Source of the DNA: Rhizobium grahamii
GTDB lineage: Bacteria; Pseudomonadota; Alphaproteobacteria; Rhizobiales; Rhizobiaceae
Direction: 5' to 3'
Length of the DNA stretch: 64,000 nt
Assembly (NCBI RefSeq): GCF_009498215.1
Contig: NZ_CP043498.1
Coordinates: 2,418,001-2,482,000 of the forward strand
Below are positions 25,454 through 34,440 of this stretch, piece after piece. The position numbers and the translations under genes were made by a program. The first letter of the stretch is position 1; every line of letters begins with the position of its first letter. The notes under the pieces are model-generated. The model was not told the DNA's origin. It searched no databases and saw nothing but the letters and a program-made list of their open reading frames with translations.

Positions 25454-25870
25454 TCAGACAATATTGAGCTCGACGGCGATGTTGCCGCGTGTCGCTTTTG
25501 AGTAAGGGCAGGTCTGGTGCGCTTCCTCGACCAGCGTCCGCGCCAGCTCGGCATCGAGGCCCGGCAGACGAACGTTCAGCCGCGCCTGCAGGAAGTAGGC
25601 GCCGTCGGTGGTTCCAAGATCCACTTCGGCATCGACAGAAAGGTCGGTGGGGAGCTTTACCTTGTGCTTGCCGGCTGCGAGCCCGATGGCGCCGATGAAG
25701 CAGGCGGACCATCCGGCGGCGAAGAGCTGCTCCGGGTTGGTGCCGGCACGGGTGCTTCCGGGAGGAGAAAGCTTGATATCCAGTTCGCCGTCGTCGCTGC
25801 GCGCAGCGCCATCACGGCCGCCGGTGGTATGGGTCTTGCCGGTGTAGAGAACCTTCTCGATCTTAGTCAT
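25454..25870 (-). CDS. ohr: Organic hydroperoxide resistance protein, Ohr/OsmC family
   Basis: Cytoplasmic thiol peroxidase of 138 residues that reduces organic hydroperoxides using lipoylated partners. It has both family cysteines: the reactive one in WSACFIGAIGLAAGKHK (about residue 61) and the resolving one in HQTCPYSKATRGN (about 125). It also has TGGRDGAARSDDG and the C-terminus VELNIV. The ATG at 25870 has GGAG upstream. No ohrR (MarR) repressor is adjacent. Instead a two-component system lies upstream, with TTTGTAGCG-type sites in the promoter. Confidence 0.93.
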   Translation of the reverse strand: MTKIEKVLYTGKTHTTGGRDGAARSDDGELDIKLSPPGSTRAGTNPEQLFAAGWSACFIGAIGLAAGKHKVKLPTDLSVDAEVDLGTTDGAYFLQARLNVRLPGLDAELARTLVEEAHQTCPYSKATRGNIAVELNIV

Positions 25871-25973
25871 CGAACACTCCGTTGGTTGCGCCGCTCTCTG
25901 CGGCTGCGTTGACGAAGTGGGTTTTGCCAAGTCGAGGTATCCCGCATGTTTCGGAAACATGGAGAAATGTCAC

Positions 25974-26016
25974 AAAGCGTAGCGGCCGGTTTTGTGGATA
26001 CGATACGCTACAAATG
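25974..26016. promoter_or_regulatory. TTTGTAGCG-type sites upstream of ohr
   Basis: CGCTACAAA at 26006-26014 is TTTGTAGCG on the reverse strand, followed there by TATCGTATCC. A second related site, AAGCGTAGCGG, starts near 25976. The same sequence recurs in the hydrolase-dipZ promoter region 3.4 kb away, flanking the two-component system, and may be its binding site. Confidence 0.4.
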
Positions 26017-26019
26017 CAA

Positions 26020-26038
26020 CGCGCCCCTGCGGGGCGCG
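26020..26038 (-). terminator. Hairpin downstream of the histidine kinase gene
   Basis: CGCGCCCC (26020-26027) pairs with GGGGCGCG (26031-26038) around a TGC loop, directly after the kinase stop at 26043. On the minus strand it is followed by TTGCATTTG, a weak T tract, so it is a possible terminator. Confidence 0.55.
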
Positions 26039-26042
26039 CGCA

Positions 26043-27365
26043 TCAGCCGATGGTGATTTCCGCCGCCAGCCCGCCGCCGTCGCGGTTGTAGAGCCTGACC
26101 GAGCCGCCGATCGCGGCGGCCAGCTGCTGGGCGATGGCAAGGCCGAGCCCCGCCCCACCCGTCTCGCGGTTGCGCGACTGTTCCAGCCGGAAGAATGGCT
26201 GCATCGCCGCCTCCAACTGCTCCACTGGAATGCCTGGCCCTCGATCCATCACCGTGATCGCGATCTGGCCATCCTCCTTGCGCTCGACGCTAACGTCGGC
26301 CGATCCGGCGAACTTCAGCGCGTTGTCGATGAAGTTGGAGAGAATGCGCCGCAAGGCATGCGGCTTGGTTGCCGCCGTACCGCTGACCGCGCTGACGAGC
26401 GACACCGCTTTGCCGGTGTCCTGATAGTCGTAGCAGATGCTCTCGACAAACGATGCCAGATCGATGCGGGAAAGCTTCTCGCCATTTCCATGCGAACTGC
26501 GCGCATAAGCAATACCGTCCTGCACAAGTCGCTCGATCTCTCCGAGATCCTGCAGAAGTTTGGTTTTCTCCGTTGAATCATCCGCCATGTCAGCACGCAG
26601 ACGCATGCGCGTGATCGGCGTCTGCAGGTCATGCGAGATCGCCGCCAGGATCTGCACGCGCTCTTCGAGATAGTGGGCGATACGATCGCGCATCGCGTTG
26701 AAGGCGCGTGCCGCATTCGCGACTTCGCTGGGTCCGGTATCGCTGAGCAGCGGCGCCTTGGTATTCGGATCAAGAGCATCGGCAGCCGCCGCAAGATCGG
26801 CAAGCGGACGAATGGCTTGCCGAACCGCTAACCACGCACAGAGCACCACGAGCAGCATCTGGATGCCGAACACATAAGGAAGCCACTGCGCAATCGGCAT
26901 GACGCCCCTTGGTGTGATGTCGATCGTCAGCGGGTTCCCGTCGCTCAACGTCAGATGCGCCTGCAGCCGGGTCACATCCCCGGGGATCTTTTCCATGCGG
27001 ATCGGAAAGCGGCTGCCCGCGGCATCCTCGATCTTGGCGGCGATTTCCGCGCCGCGGCTGGAGGTGTCCGGAACGCCGGCGATTCCCGGTCCGAGAACGA
27101 ATTGATAGTTACCGCGGCCCAATCGATCGACCAGGGCTGCGCGCTCGTCGGCCGGTAGCCGGTCGAGCACGGCGATCGACGTTGCGACATCGCTCTCGAG
27201 CGTTCCGAGCATCACCGCCTTCGCCGACATCGAGCGCTCCGTATAGAGAACGCTGAAGGAAAGCCCGTAGGCAACCGCTAGCCCGGCAAGCAGGATGATG
27301 AACAACCGGGACCTCAGGGTTCGCGGCCAGAACCCGACAAGGCTGACGGCGCCTCGGCTGCTCAT
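26043..27365 (-). CDS. Sensor histidine kinase, EnvZ-like
   Basis: Membrane sensor kinase of 440 residues. It has one helix at about 15-35, a periplasmic sensor region (about 40-180), a second helix (YVFGIQMLLVVLCAWLAV), a HAMP domain, then the phosphoacceptor box ISHDLQTPITRMRLR, N box LSNFIDNALKFA, G1 DRGPGIP and G2 GAGLGLAIA. It pairs with the response regulator upstream: its ATG at 27365 overlaps the regulator stop as ATGA. The frame is open well upstream but that part is antisense-like shadow. The signal is unknown; neighbours (ohr, dipZ) point to envelope redox or peroxide stress. Confidence 0.9.
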   Translation of the reverse strand: MSSRGAVSLVGFWPRTLRSRLFIILLAGLAVAYGLSFSVLYTERSMSAKAVMLGTLESDVATSIAVLDRLPADERAALVDRLGRGNYQFVLGPGIAGVPDTSSRGAEIAAKIEDAAGSRFPIRMEKIPGDVTRLQAHLTLSDGNPLTIDITPRGVMPIAQWLPYVFGIQMLLVVLCAWLAVRQAIRPLADLAAAADALDPNTKAPLLSDTGPSEVANAARAFNAMRDRIAHYLEERVQILAAISHDLQTPITRMRLRADMADDSTEKTKLLQDLGEIERLVQDGIAYARSSHGNGEKLSRIDLASFVESICYDYQDTGKAVSLVSAVSGTAATKPHALRRILSNFIDNALKFAGSADVSVERKEDGQIAITVMDRGPGIPVEQLEAAMQPFFRLEQSRNRETGGAGLGLAIAQQLAAAIGGSVRLYNRDGGGLAAEITIG

Positions 27366-28102
27366 TGCCTGGTCTCCGCGATCTCGACCGGAACCGACAG
27401 CACATAGCCTTCGCTGCGCACCGTCTTGATGTAGGTCGGCTCGCGCGCATCGTCGCCCAAGCGCTGACGCAAGCGGCTGACAAGCAGGTCGATCGACCGA
27501 TCGAAAAGATCGGCATCCCGACCCTGCGTCAGGTTCAGCAACTGATCGCGATTGAGAACACGCTGCGGATGATCGATGAAGACCTTCAGCAAACGGTATT
27601 CCGCACCGCTCAATGCGATCGCGGTGCCGTCCTTGTCGAGAAGGTGTCGCGAGACCGTATCGAGACGCCATTCCCCGAATATCAATAGCTGCCCCGCTTC
27701 ACTGATCTGCAGATTGGGCGGCAGCATCCGCGTCCGGCGCAGCACCGCCTTGATGCGGGCGAGAAGCTCGCGCGCCGCGAACGGCTTGGCGAGGTAATCG
27801 TCGGCGCCCATTTCGAGCCCGAGAATGCGATCCATTTCGTCGCTGCGCGCGGTCAGCATCAGGATTGGCGTCGCCTTATGCTTTCCGGCACGCAGCTCGC
27901 GGCAGAGGACAAGCCCGTCATCGCCGGGCATCATCACGTCGAGCACGATCAGATCGACCGTGTTGCCGTCCAGGAAGCTGCGCATCTGGCGTCCGTCCGC
28001 GGCAACGGTGACCCGCAGCCCGTTCTTCGTCAGATAGCCCGACAGCAGCTCGCGGATTTCGCGATCGTCGTCAACGATCAGGATATGATCGACATGCTCC
28101 AT
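27362..28102 (-). CDS. OmpR/PhoB-family response regulator
   Basis: Two-component regulator of 246 residues. The receiver domain has the acidic pocket ILIVDDD, phospho-acceptor Asp in DLIVLDVMMPGDDG (about residue 55), LMLTARSD and the lysine in YLAKPFAARELLARI. The C-terminal winged helix shows LSGAEYRLLKVFIDHP, LNRDQLL, RSIDLLVSRLRQRLGDD and IKTVRSEGYVL. The ATG at 28102 has GGAG upstream and begins MEHVDHIL. It is translationally coupled to the kinase. TTTGTAGCG-type repeats with 10-base spacing before dipZ are the kind of tandem site such regulators bind. Confidence 0.92.
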   Translation of the reverse strand: MEHVDHILIVDDDREIRELLSGYLTKNGLRVTVAADGRQMRSFLDGNTVDLIVLDVMMPGDDGLVLCRELRAGKHKATPILMLTARSDEMDRILGLEMGADDYLAKPFAARELLARIKAVLRRTRMLPPNLQISEAGQLLIFGEWRLDTVSRHLLDKDGTAIALSGAEYRLLKVFIDHPQRVLNRDQLLNLTQGRDADLFDRSIDLLVSRLRQRLGDDAREPTYIKTVRSEGYVLSVPVEIAETRQ

Positions 28103-28206
28103 GAACTTCTCCACGCTGCGCAACCAGAAGGCAGCCTCGACTCTCTTTAGCCTGCGAAGCGCAAATTGAATATCCCGCGCTTCGCACCTCGCCCCGGCAC
28201 TCCGGC

Positions 28207-29250
28207 TTAAAAGTGATCGACGTCGATCACGGCCTTGGCGAAGGCCTCGGGTGCTTCCTGCGGCAGGTTGTGTCCGATACCGCCGGTGATGGTCCGATGC
28301 TCGTATCGGCCGGTGAACTTGTTGGCATAGGCCGCGGGTTCCGGATGCGGTGCGCCGTTGGCATCGCCTTCCATGGTGATCGTGGGCACAGAGATCGACG
28401 GGCCCATCGCCAGCCTCTTTTCGTAAGCGTCGTACTTGGCTTCGCCTTCGACGATCCCGAGACGCCAGCGATAATTGTGGATGACGACGGCGACGTGATC
28501 GGGATTGTCGAAGGCGGCCGCCGATCTTTCGAAGGTCGCATCGTCAAAATCCCACTTCGGCGATGCCGTATGCCAGATCAGCCGCGCGAATTCGCTGCGG
28601 TTGCTCTCGTAGCCAAGCTGGCCGCGCTCGGTCGCGAAGTAGAACTGATACCACCAGGCAAGCTCGGCCTTCGGCGGAAGCGGCTTGCGGTTGATCTCCT
28701 GGCTGCCGATCAGATAACCGCTGACCGAGACCAGCGCCTTGCAACGCTCGGGCCAAAGCGCCGCCATGATGTCGGCGGTACGTGCGCCCCAGTCATATCC
28801 GGCAACGACAGCCCTTTCGATCTTCAGCGCGTCCATGAATGCAATGATGTCGGCAGCAAGCGCCGCCTGCTGACCGTTTCGCGGGGTCTCGGCTGAAAGG
28901 AACCGGGTGGTCCCGTAGCCGCGCAAATAGGGAATGAGAACGCGGTAGCCGGCGTCGGCAAGCAGCGGTGCGACGTCCACATAACTATAGATGTCGTAGG
29001 GCCAGCCGTGCAGCAGCAGCACGACGGGACCATTCGCCGGTCCTGCTTCGGCGTAACCAATGTCCAGAACCCCAGCCTTGATCTGCTTCAGCGGTTCGAA
29101 GGAGCTGTGCTTTCCTGCCTTCGAGACAGGTGTTGCAGACTGTGCCGCCTGCGCTGCGCCGCCTGCAAGGCCTGACATGCCGATTTCGGCTGCGGCGACA
29201 GCCATGGCAGTGATGCCGAAAAAGCGGCGGCGATTGATCCCCTGGGACAT
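28207..29250 (-). CDS. Tat-exported alpha/beta hydrolase, epoxide hydrolase-like (Cif-like)
   Basis: Periplasmic alpha/beta hydrolase of 347 residues. It starts with a twin-arginine signal (NRRRFFGITAMAVAAAE). The fold has the oxyanion HGWPYDIYSYVDV (about 87), the nucleophile Asp in AGYDWGART (about 158), a cap domain, and the general-base histidine in GGIGHNLPQE near the end, which is the catalytic set of epoxide hydrolases and haloalkane dehalogenases. The ATG at 29250 has AGGAGA before it; the longer open frame to 29526 is not coding. It is divergent from dipZ and lies downstream of the shared promoter region with TTTGTAGCG-type repeats. Confidence 0.85.
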   Translation of the reverse strand: MSQGINRRRFFGITAMAVAAAEIGMSGLAGGAAQAAQSATPVSKAGKHSSFEPLKQIKAGVLDIGYAEAGPANGPVVLLLHGWPYDIYSYVDVAPLLADAGYRVLIPYLRGYGTTRFLSAETPRNGQQAALAADIIAFMDALKIERAVVAGYDWGARTADIMAALWPERCKALVSVSGYLIGSQEINRKPLPPKAELAWWYQFYFATERGQLGYESNRSEFARLIWHTASPKWDFDDATFERSAAAFDNPDHVAVVIHNYRWRLGIVEGEAKYDAYEKRLAMGPSISVPTITMEGDANGAPHPEPAAYANKFTGRYEHRTITGGIGHNLPQEAPEAFAKAVIDVDHF

Positions 29251-29570
29251 TGATCTCTCCTGCGTTTGAATGTGAGCCGGAGAAAACAGCCTGCGTGTAT
29301 CGTCGATGTGTCGCACCCGACCTTTTTTGAATGGAGATGTAGCGAGCGGCCCTCCGGATACAATGAGATACATTCGACATCTGGAAAGCCCGCTGCAGCA
29401 CGACTTTGTATCGCTTTGTAGCGAGGCCGCCGAAACAGACACTCCGCTACAAATCACCGAAGTACCGGACACATCGGGGATACCAGCACGCAGCCATATG
29501 CATCTCGTTTTCTGGTCTTGGCACATCGCGTCACCAGAACCCGACCTATCGGCACTAAAGGAAAACGACG
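29251..29570. promoter_or_regulatory. Divergent hydrolase/dipZ promoter with TTTGTAGCG-type repeats
   Basis: A 320-base spacer. TTTGTATCG (29405-29413) and TTTGTAGCG (29415-29423) form direct repeats exactly 10 bases apart. The inverted copy CGCTACAAA is at 29445-29453, and GATGTAGCGAG lies near 29332. GTGTATCG and TGTGTCG near 29294-29312 are weaker copies. The 10-base helical phasing is typical of OmpR-family tandem binding. The two-component system 0.1-3 kb away is the likely regulator (inference). Confidence 0.5.
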
Positions 29571-31346
29571 ATGACGCTTCTTATCATTGCTTATCTTGGA
29601 GGCGCGCTGACGATCCTCAGCCCGTGTATTCTCCCGATCCTGCCTTTCGTCTTCGCGCGCGCCGGGCAGCCGTTCCTAAAAAGCACGCTTCCGATGCTCG
29701 TCGGCATGGCGGCCACCTTCGCAGTCGTGGCAACACTCGCCGCAGTCGGTGGTGCCTGGGTTATTCAGGCCAACGAATACGGCCGCATCGTCGCCATCGT
29801 TGTGTTGGCACTCTTCGGCCTGAGCCTGCTTTCGCCACGCTTTGCAACGCGCATCACCCAGCCGGTCGTCGGTCTTGGAAATGACCTTCTGGCCGCCACC
29901 GGTGATCGCGGCGCAGCCTCGACCATCAGAAGTTCTCTCCTGCTCGGCGTCGCGACCGGTCTGCTGTGGGCCCCCTGCGCAGGCCCGATCCTCGGGCTTG
30001 TTCTCACCGGTGCCGCCCTGCACGGCGCGAACCTGATCACCACTCTGTTGCTGCTTGCCTATGCCGCCGGCGCGGCTACGTCGCTTGCCGCCGCACTTCT
30101 GCTCGGCGGCAAGATCTTCGCGGCGATGAAGCGGTCGCTTGGCATCGGCGAACGTATCCGCCAGGGGCTCGGTGTTGCTGTGCTCGCAGGCGTTGCGATC
30201 ATCGCCTCGGGTCTGGACACGACGCTGCTGGCACGGCTCTCTTATGCCAGCACCGCCTCCTTTGAACAGGCCGTGCTCAACCGGCTGGATGCCCGTTCGC
30301 TGAGCTCAGCACCAACGGAGGTCGCCAGCAACTCGACCGCCATGCTCGTCGACAACAAGCAGCCCTATCACAGCTCGCTCGGCATCGAAGGCCGCGCCCC
30401 GTCGCTTGACGGCGCCGTCCAGTGGCTGAACTCGCCGCCGCTTACCGAAAAGCAGCTTCGCGGGAAGGTCGTGCTTGTCGATTTCTGGACCTACTCCTGC
30501 ATCAACTGCATCCGCACCCTCCCCTACGTCCGGGAATGGGCGGAGAAGTACAAGGATCAGGGCCTCGTCGTGATCGGCGTCCACACGCCCGAATTCGCCT
30601 TCGAGAAGAAGATCGACAACGTCAAGAAGGCAGTCGAGGACTTCAAGATCGACTATCCCGTTGCGATCGACAACGACTACCGGATCTGGAGGGCATTCGA
30701 GAACAACTACTGGCCGGCCCATTACCTGATCGATGCCGATGGACAAATTCGCTACCATCACTTCGGCGAAGGCGATTATCGCGAGACGGAACAGGCCATC
30801 CAGGACCTGTTGCATGAGGCCGGCAGCAAGACCGCCCAGAATACCCCGATCGTCGCCCCGGATGCCAAGGGTGCCGAAATGGCACCGGATCTCGCCGCCA
30901 TCCGGTCCGGCGAAACCTACATCGGCTACCAGCAGGCATCGAACTTCGTGTCGCCCGAAGGGTTGCATTCCGACGCACCCCATCTCTACTCGATCAGCAA
31001 TCCGCACCTGAACGAATGGGGTCTGTCCGGAACATGGACCGTCGGAGCAGAGGCCGCGACACTGGACCAGCCTGATGGCGGCATCACCTACCGCTTCAGC
31101 GCCCGCGACCTTCATCTCGTGCTCGGGCCGGATAAAGCGGGCAAGCCGATCCGGTTCAAGGTCACCGTTGACGGGAAGCCGCCCGGAGCCGACCACGGAG
31201 CCGACGTCGATGCCGACGGCAATGGCATGGTGACGGCAACCAGACTGTACCAGCTGGTTCGCCAGTCCGGCACCGTCACGGCGCGCAACTTCGAGATCAA
31301 GTTCCTGGATCCCGGCGTCGACGCCTACGCTTTCACCTTCGGCTGA
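29571..31346 (+). CDS. dipZ: DipZ-type thiol:disulfide transporter (CcdA + thioredoxin + C-terminal domain)
   Basis: Inner-membrane protein of 591 residues that carries reducing equivalents to the periplasm. The N-terminal CcdA/DsbD domain has about six helices with the paired cysteines in LTILSPCILPILPF (about 19) and LLWAPCAGPILG (about 140). A TlpA/AhpC-type thioredoxin domain follows with active site TYSCINCIRTLPY (CINC, about 308). The C-terminal 130 residues form the DipZ-specific beta-sandwich (SGTWTVGAEAATL, LHLVLGPDKAGKPIRFKV). The start at 29571 follows AAAGGA. Partners may be the divergent periplasmic hydrolase or other envelope proteins under thiol stress. Confidence 0.88.
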   Translation: MTLLIIAYLGGALTILSPCILPILPFVFARAGQPFLKSTLPMLVGMAATFAVVATLAAVGGAWVIQANEYGRIVAIVVLALFGLSLLSPRFATRITQPVVGLGNDLLAATGDRGAASTIRSSLLLGVATGLLWAPCAGPILGLVLTGAALHGANLITTLLLLAYAAGAATSLAAALLLGGKIFAAMKRSLGIGERIRQGLGVAVLAGVAIIASGLDTTLLARLSYASTASFEQAVLNRLDARSLSSAPTEVASNSTAMLVDNKQPYHSSLGIEGRAPSLDGAVQWLNSPPLTEKQLRGKVVLVDFWTYSCINCIRTLPYVREWAEKYKDQGLVVIGVHTPEFAFEKKIDNVKKAVEDFKIDYPVAIDNDYRIWRAFENNYWPAHYLIDADGQIRYHHFGEGDYRETEQAIQDLLHEAGSKTAQNTPIVAPDAKGAEMAPDLAAIRSGETYIGYQQASNFVSPEGLHSDAPHLYSISNPHLNEWGLSGTWTVGAEAATLDQPDGGITYRFSARDLHLVLGPDKAGKPIRFKVTVDGKPPGADHGADVDADGNGMVTATRLYQLVRQSGTVTARNFEIKFLDPGVDAYAFTFG

Positions 31347-31368
31347 GCCCACCCACGCAAAAACGGAA

Positions 31369-31397
31369 GCGGCCCGCGATCAACCGATCCGGGCCGC
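31369..31397. terminator. Bidirectional terminator between dipZ and hypO
   Basis: GCGGCCCG (31369-31376) pairs with CGGGCCGC (31390-31397). On the minus strand the hairpin is followed by TTCCGTTTTTGC, and on the plus strand by ACTCATTTGTTG. It sits between convergent stops at 31346 and 31428. Confidence 0.65.
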
Positions 31398-31427
31398 ACT
31401 CATTTGTTGGGCCTTAAGGTCCCTCAA

Positions 31428-32669
31428 TTAGAAACGCTGCGGGGAAACCCTGCTGATGTCGATCGACGGTGCCTGTCCGCTGAGCAGGTCGGCAACGATC
31501 CTCGCCGTTCCCGCAGACTGCGTCAGCCCAAGATGGCCGTGACCGAAGGCATAGATGACGCGACTGGTCGCGCGAGCCCGGCCGATCGCCGGCAGGCTGT
31601 CGGGAAGCGACGGGCGGAAGCCCATCCACTCGACCCCACCTTCCGCCTTCAATCCCGGCAGGAACATCGCGGCCTTCTTCAGCATCGCTTGCGACCGTTT
31701 GAAGTTCGGCGGCAACTGTAGGCCACCAAGTTCGACCGCGCCGCCGACGCGAACGCCGGTCGACAGCCGCGTCACGACGAAGCCATGGCCGCCGAAGGTC
31801 ACCTGCGTGCGCAGATCGAAAGCGCCGGTCGGCAGCGTCGTATTGTAGCCACGCTCCGTTTCGAGCGGGATGTTCTCGCCGATGGTTTTGGCGATCCGGT
31901 GAGAGAAAGCACCGGCGGCAAGAACGACCTGACCGACCTTGCGCGTCATGCCATCAGCCGTCCTGATCTCGACGCTGCTGTCGGCAGGCTTCAGATCGAC
32001 GACCTCACCCGTTTCGATCAGCCCGCCCTTGGCGCGGAAGTGATCGGCAAGCGCAAGGGTGTAGAGCTTCGGATCCGCGATCGAATACCAACCGGGGGTG
32101 AAAGTGCCGAGGATGAACCGGGACGCCAAGCCCGGCTGGATCGCCGCCATCTCGTCGCCCTTGACGTGGCGGAACTCGACGCCGTGATCTTCGCGGGCCT
32201 TCCAGCCCGGCAGCGATCCGCGAAACTCCGCATCGCTTTCGTAGACTTGCAGATTGCCTTCCTTGCGCAGCATGTCAGCGGTGCCCGTGGCATTCAGGAA
32301 GGGCTCGAGTTCGGCCTTCGAGAGATCCATCAAGGCCGTCTGCATCGCGGTCGATTGCGCGACCCGGTCAGGCGCACAGGCGCGCCAGAAGCGAAACATC
32401 CACGGCGCGATCTGCAGCGCGTAAGCCGGCGGCACCGTCAGCGGGCCGAGCGGATCGAGCAGCCATTTCGGGGCCTTCTTCAGAATACCCGGCGAAGCGA
32501 GCGGCAGGATGTCGGTAAACGCGAAGGCGCCGGCATTTCCGGCGGAAGCGCCGGCAGCCGGTCCGACACGATCAAGCACGGTGACGGAAAAACCGCGAGC
32601 CTGCGCGGCAATGGCTGCCGACAGGCCGACGACACCGGCACCGATCACGATCACATCACGTTCAACCAC
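31428..32669 (-). CDS. hypO: FAD-dependent D-hydroxyproline dehydrogenase, DadA family
   Basis: Flavoprotein of 413 residues (DAO fold): VIVIGAGVVGLSAAIAAQARG at the N-terminus, ASAGNAGAF, and the C-terminal FAD contact FGHGHLGLTQSAGTARIVADLL. DadA-like enzymes oxidise D-amino acids to imino acids with transfer of electrons to the respiratory chain. Among hypH, hypD and hypR it most likely oxidises cis-4-hydroxy-D-proline to pyrroline-4-hydroxy-2-carboxylate. It lies 177 bases downstream of hypH on the same strand. The epimerase that would feed it is not in the window. A generic D-amino acid dehydrogenase is the alternative. Confidence 0.78.
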   Translation of the reverse strand: MVERDVIVIGAGVVGLSAAIAAQARGFSVTVLDRVGPAAGASAGNAGAFAFTDILPLASPGILKKAPKWLLDPLGPLTVPPAYALQIAPWMFRFWRACAPDRVAQSTAMQTALMDLSKAELEPFLNATGTADMLRKEGNLQVYESDAEFRGSLPGWKAREDHGVEFRHVKGDEMAAIQPGLASRFILGTFTPGWYSIADPKLYTLALADHFRAKGGLIETGEVVDLKPADSSVEIRTADGMTRKVGQVVLAAGAFSHRIAKTIGENIPLETERGYNTTLPTGAFDLRTQVTFGGHGFVVTRLSTGVRVGGAVELGGLQLPPNFKRSQAMLKKAAMFLPGLKAEGGVEWMGFRPSLPDSLPAIGRARATSRVIYAFGHGHLGLTQSAGTARIVADLLSGQAPSIDISRVSPQRF

Positions 32670-32805
32670 TGCATTATCTCCGCAGACATCAGAAGCCGAG
32701 GCAATCGGCCAACGTCATTTTCTTGAAAGGAAAGAATTTCGCAGCATGGACCGGCCCGCCGGCTCGGTGATCCACGGCCGTTGCATGACGATATCAGCCG
32801 GTTCA

Positions 32806-32829
32806 GGAGGGCTTTCGCGAAAGCCCTCC
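32806..32829. repeat. 24-bp perfect palindrome between hypH and hypO
   Basis: GGAGGGCTTTCG followed directly by CGAAAGCCCTCC. It lies just after the hypH stop codon (32847, minus strand). The hairpin is strong but no T run follows on the minus strand, so it may be a stabilising 3' structure, a processing site or a weak terminator before hypO. Confidence 0.55.
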
Positions 32830-32846
32830 CTATGTTCAAACGGCAA

Positions 32847-34364
32847 TCAGCCGAGGAAATTCTCGGACAGCAGGCCTTCCGGCAGGTTCTGGTAGGAAAC
32901 CGGGCGCAGGAAGCGGCGGATCGACATCGTTCCGACGCTGGTCGCGCCGAAGTTCGTCGACGCCGGATAAGGGCCGCCGTGAACCATGGAATCGACGACT
33001 TCGACACCGGTCGGGAAACCGTTCACCAGAACGCGTCCTGCCTTGCGCTCGAGCACCGGCAGCAGGCGGCGCGCGGCGTCGAGATCGCCGCCATCCATGT
33101 GGATGGTCGTCGTCAGCTGGCCTTCGAAGCCGCGTGCGAGGTTCTCCATCTCATCGAGCGTGTCGACACGCACGACGAGACCGAGCGGCCCGAACACCTC
33201 TTCGCCGAGCGCGTGGTCCGCGAGGAACTGCTCGCCTGTCGTCTCATAGAGGTTCGGCGAGGCTTTGCGGTCGGACGACTCGGTCGTTAGCAGCGCCTTG
33301 ACGGTGTTGCGCGTCGAGAAGCGCTCCTGCCCGTCGCGGTACGCCTTGGCGATACCGTCGGTCAGCATCGTCTGCGGAGCGACCTTGCCGAGTGCTTCGA
33401 CGGTCGCAGCCGTGAAGCGGTCGGCATCGGAGCCCTTGACGACTACGGCGATGCCCGGGTTCGTGCAGAACTGGCCGGCACCCATCGTCAGCGATCCCGC
33501 CCAACCCTGGCCGAGCGTTTCGGCGCGCGCCTTGAGGGCTTCCGGCAGCAGGAACATCGGATTGACCGAGCCGAGCTCGCCGAAGAACGGAATTGGCTCC
33601 GGACGTGCGGCGCAAAGGTCGAACAGGGCGCGACCGCCGCCGAGCGAACCGGTGAAGCCAACCGCCTTGATGCGCGGATGCTTGACCAGGCCATGGCCAA
33701 CGTCGCGGCTACCGCCCTGGATCAGCGAGAAAACGCCCGGATGAACGCCGGTGCGGCGGATGGCGGCATCGATCGCCTGCGCGATGATTTCGCCGGTGCC
33801 CGGATGCGCGGAGTGACCCTTCACAACGACCGGGCAACCTGCGGCAAGCGCAGCAGCAGTATCGCCGCCGGCGGTGGAGAAGGCGAGCGGGAAGTTCGAG
33901 GCACCGAATACCGCCACCGGACCGATCGGCCGCTGCAGAAGGCGGATTTCCGGGCGCGGCGCCGGCTGGCGATCCGGCAGCGCCTGATCGAAACGGCGGT
34001 CCAAGTATTCACCCTTCTCGATGTGATCTGCGAAAAGCCGCAGCTGGCCGGTCGTGCGGCCGCGTTCGCCCTGCAGGCGCGCTTCCGGCAAACCGGTTTC
34101 CTGGCTGCCGATTTCGGTGATGGCTTCGGCGCGGGCTTCGATTTCCTCGGCGATCGCTCTGAGGAACGCGGCGCGCTCGGCGCGCGTGGAGTAACCGTAT
34201 GTCCAGAAGGCGTCTTCGGCGGCTTCACACGCACGGTTTACGTGCTCGACAGTGCCGGCGGCAAAGCTATGCGACGGGCCATGAGCGGGTGAGGATTGAA
34301 AAGTGCTTTCCCCGTCCAGCCATTCGCCTGCGACAAGGTGTTTTCCTGTGGGAACGAAGACCAT
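32847..34364 (-). CDS. hypH: Alpha-ketoglutarate semialdehyde dehydrogenase
   Basis: NAD(P)-dependent aldehyde dehydrogenase of 505 residues converting 2-oxoglutarate semialdehyde to 2-oxoglutarate, the final step of hydroxyproline breakdown. The protein shows PIGPVAVFGASNFPLAFS, KGHSAHPGTGEI, GFTGSLGGGRALF, the catalytic Glu in FFGELGSVNPMF and the catalytic Cys in GAGQFCTNPG. The ATG at 34364 has AAAGGA upstream; the frame continues upstream without family sequence. The gene is divergent from the hypS-like dehydrogenase across a 147-base promoter region. Confidence 0.9.
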   Translation of the reverse strand: MVFVPTGKHLVAGEWLDGESTFQSSPAHGPSHSFAAGTVEHVNRACEAAEDAFWTYGYSTRAERAAFLRAIAEEIEARAEAITEIGSQETGLPEARLQGERGRTTGQLRLFADHIEKGEYLDRRFDQALPDRQPAPRPEIRLLQRPIGPVAVFGASNFPLAFSTAGGDTAAALAAGCPVVVKGHSAHPGTGEIIAQAIDAAIRRTGVHPGVFSLIQGGSRDVGHGLVKHPRIKAVGFTGSLGGGRALFDLCAARPEPIPFFGELGSVNPMFLLPEALKARAETLGQGWAGSLTMGAGQFCTNPGIAVVVKGSDADRFTAATVEALGKVAPQTMLTDGIAKAYRDGQERFSTRNTVKALLTTESSDRKASPNLYETTGEQFLADHALGEEVFGPLGLVVRVDTLDEMENLARGFEGQLTTTIHMDGGDLDAARRLLPVLERKAGRVLVNGFPTGVEVVDSMVHGGPYPASTNFGATSVGTMSIRRFLRPVSYQNLPEGLLSENFLG

Positions 34365-34440
34365 AAGCCGATCCTTTCTCTGTATCTTTTGGCGCGTTTC
34401 AGCGAGAATCGGTTCATAGCCGAATTGCACTTGCGATTTC

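Noticed and set aside
27366..27671. Long N-terminal extension of the histidine kinase
   Set aside because: It is antisense-like shadow of the response regulator gene, rich in R/S/A, and the ATGA overlap at 27362-27365 defines the start.
29251..29526. N-terminal extension of the epoxide hydrolase-like gene
   Set aside because: It precedes the twin-arginine signal and a strong AGGAGA ribosome site, and would cover the repeat-rich promoter.
32806..32829. Strong intrinsic terminator after hypH
   Set aside because: The palindrome is perfect but no T run follows on the transcribed strand, so it is kept only as a palindrome.
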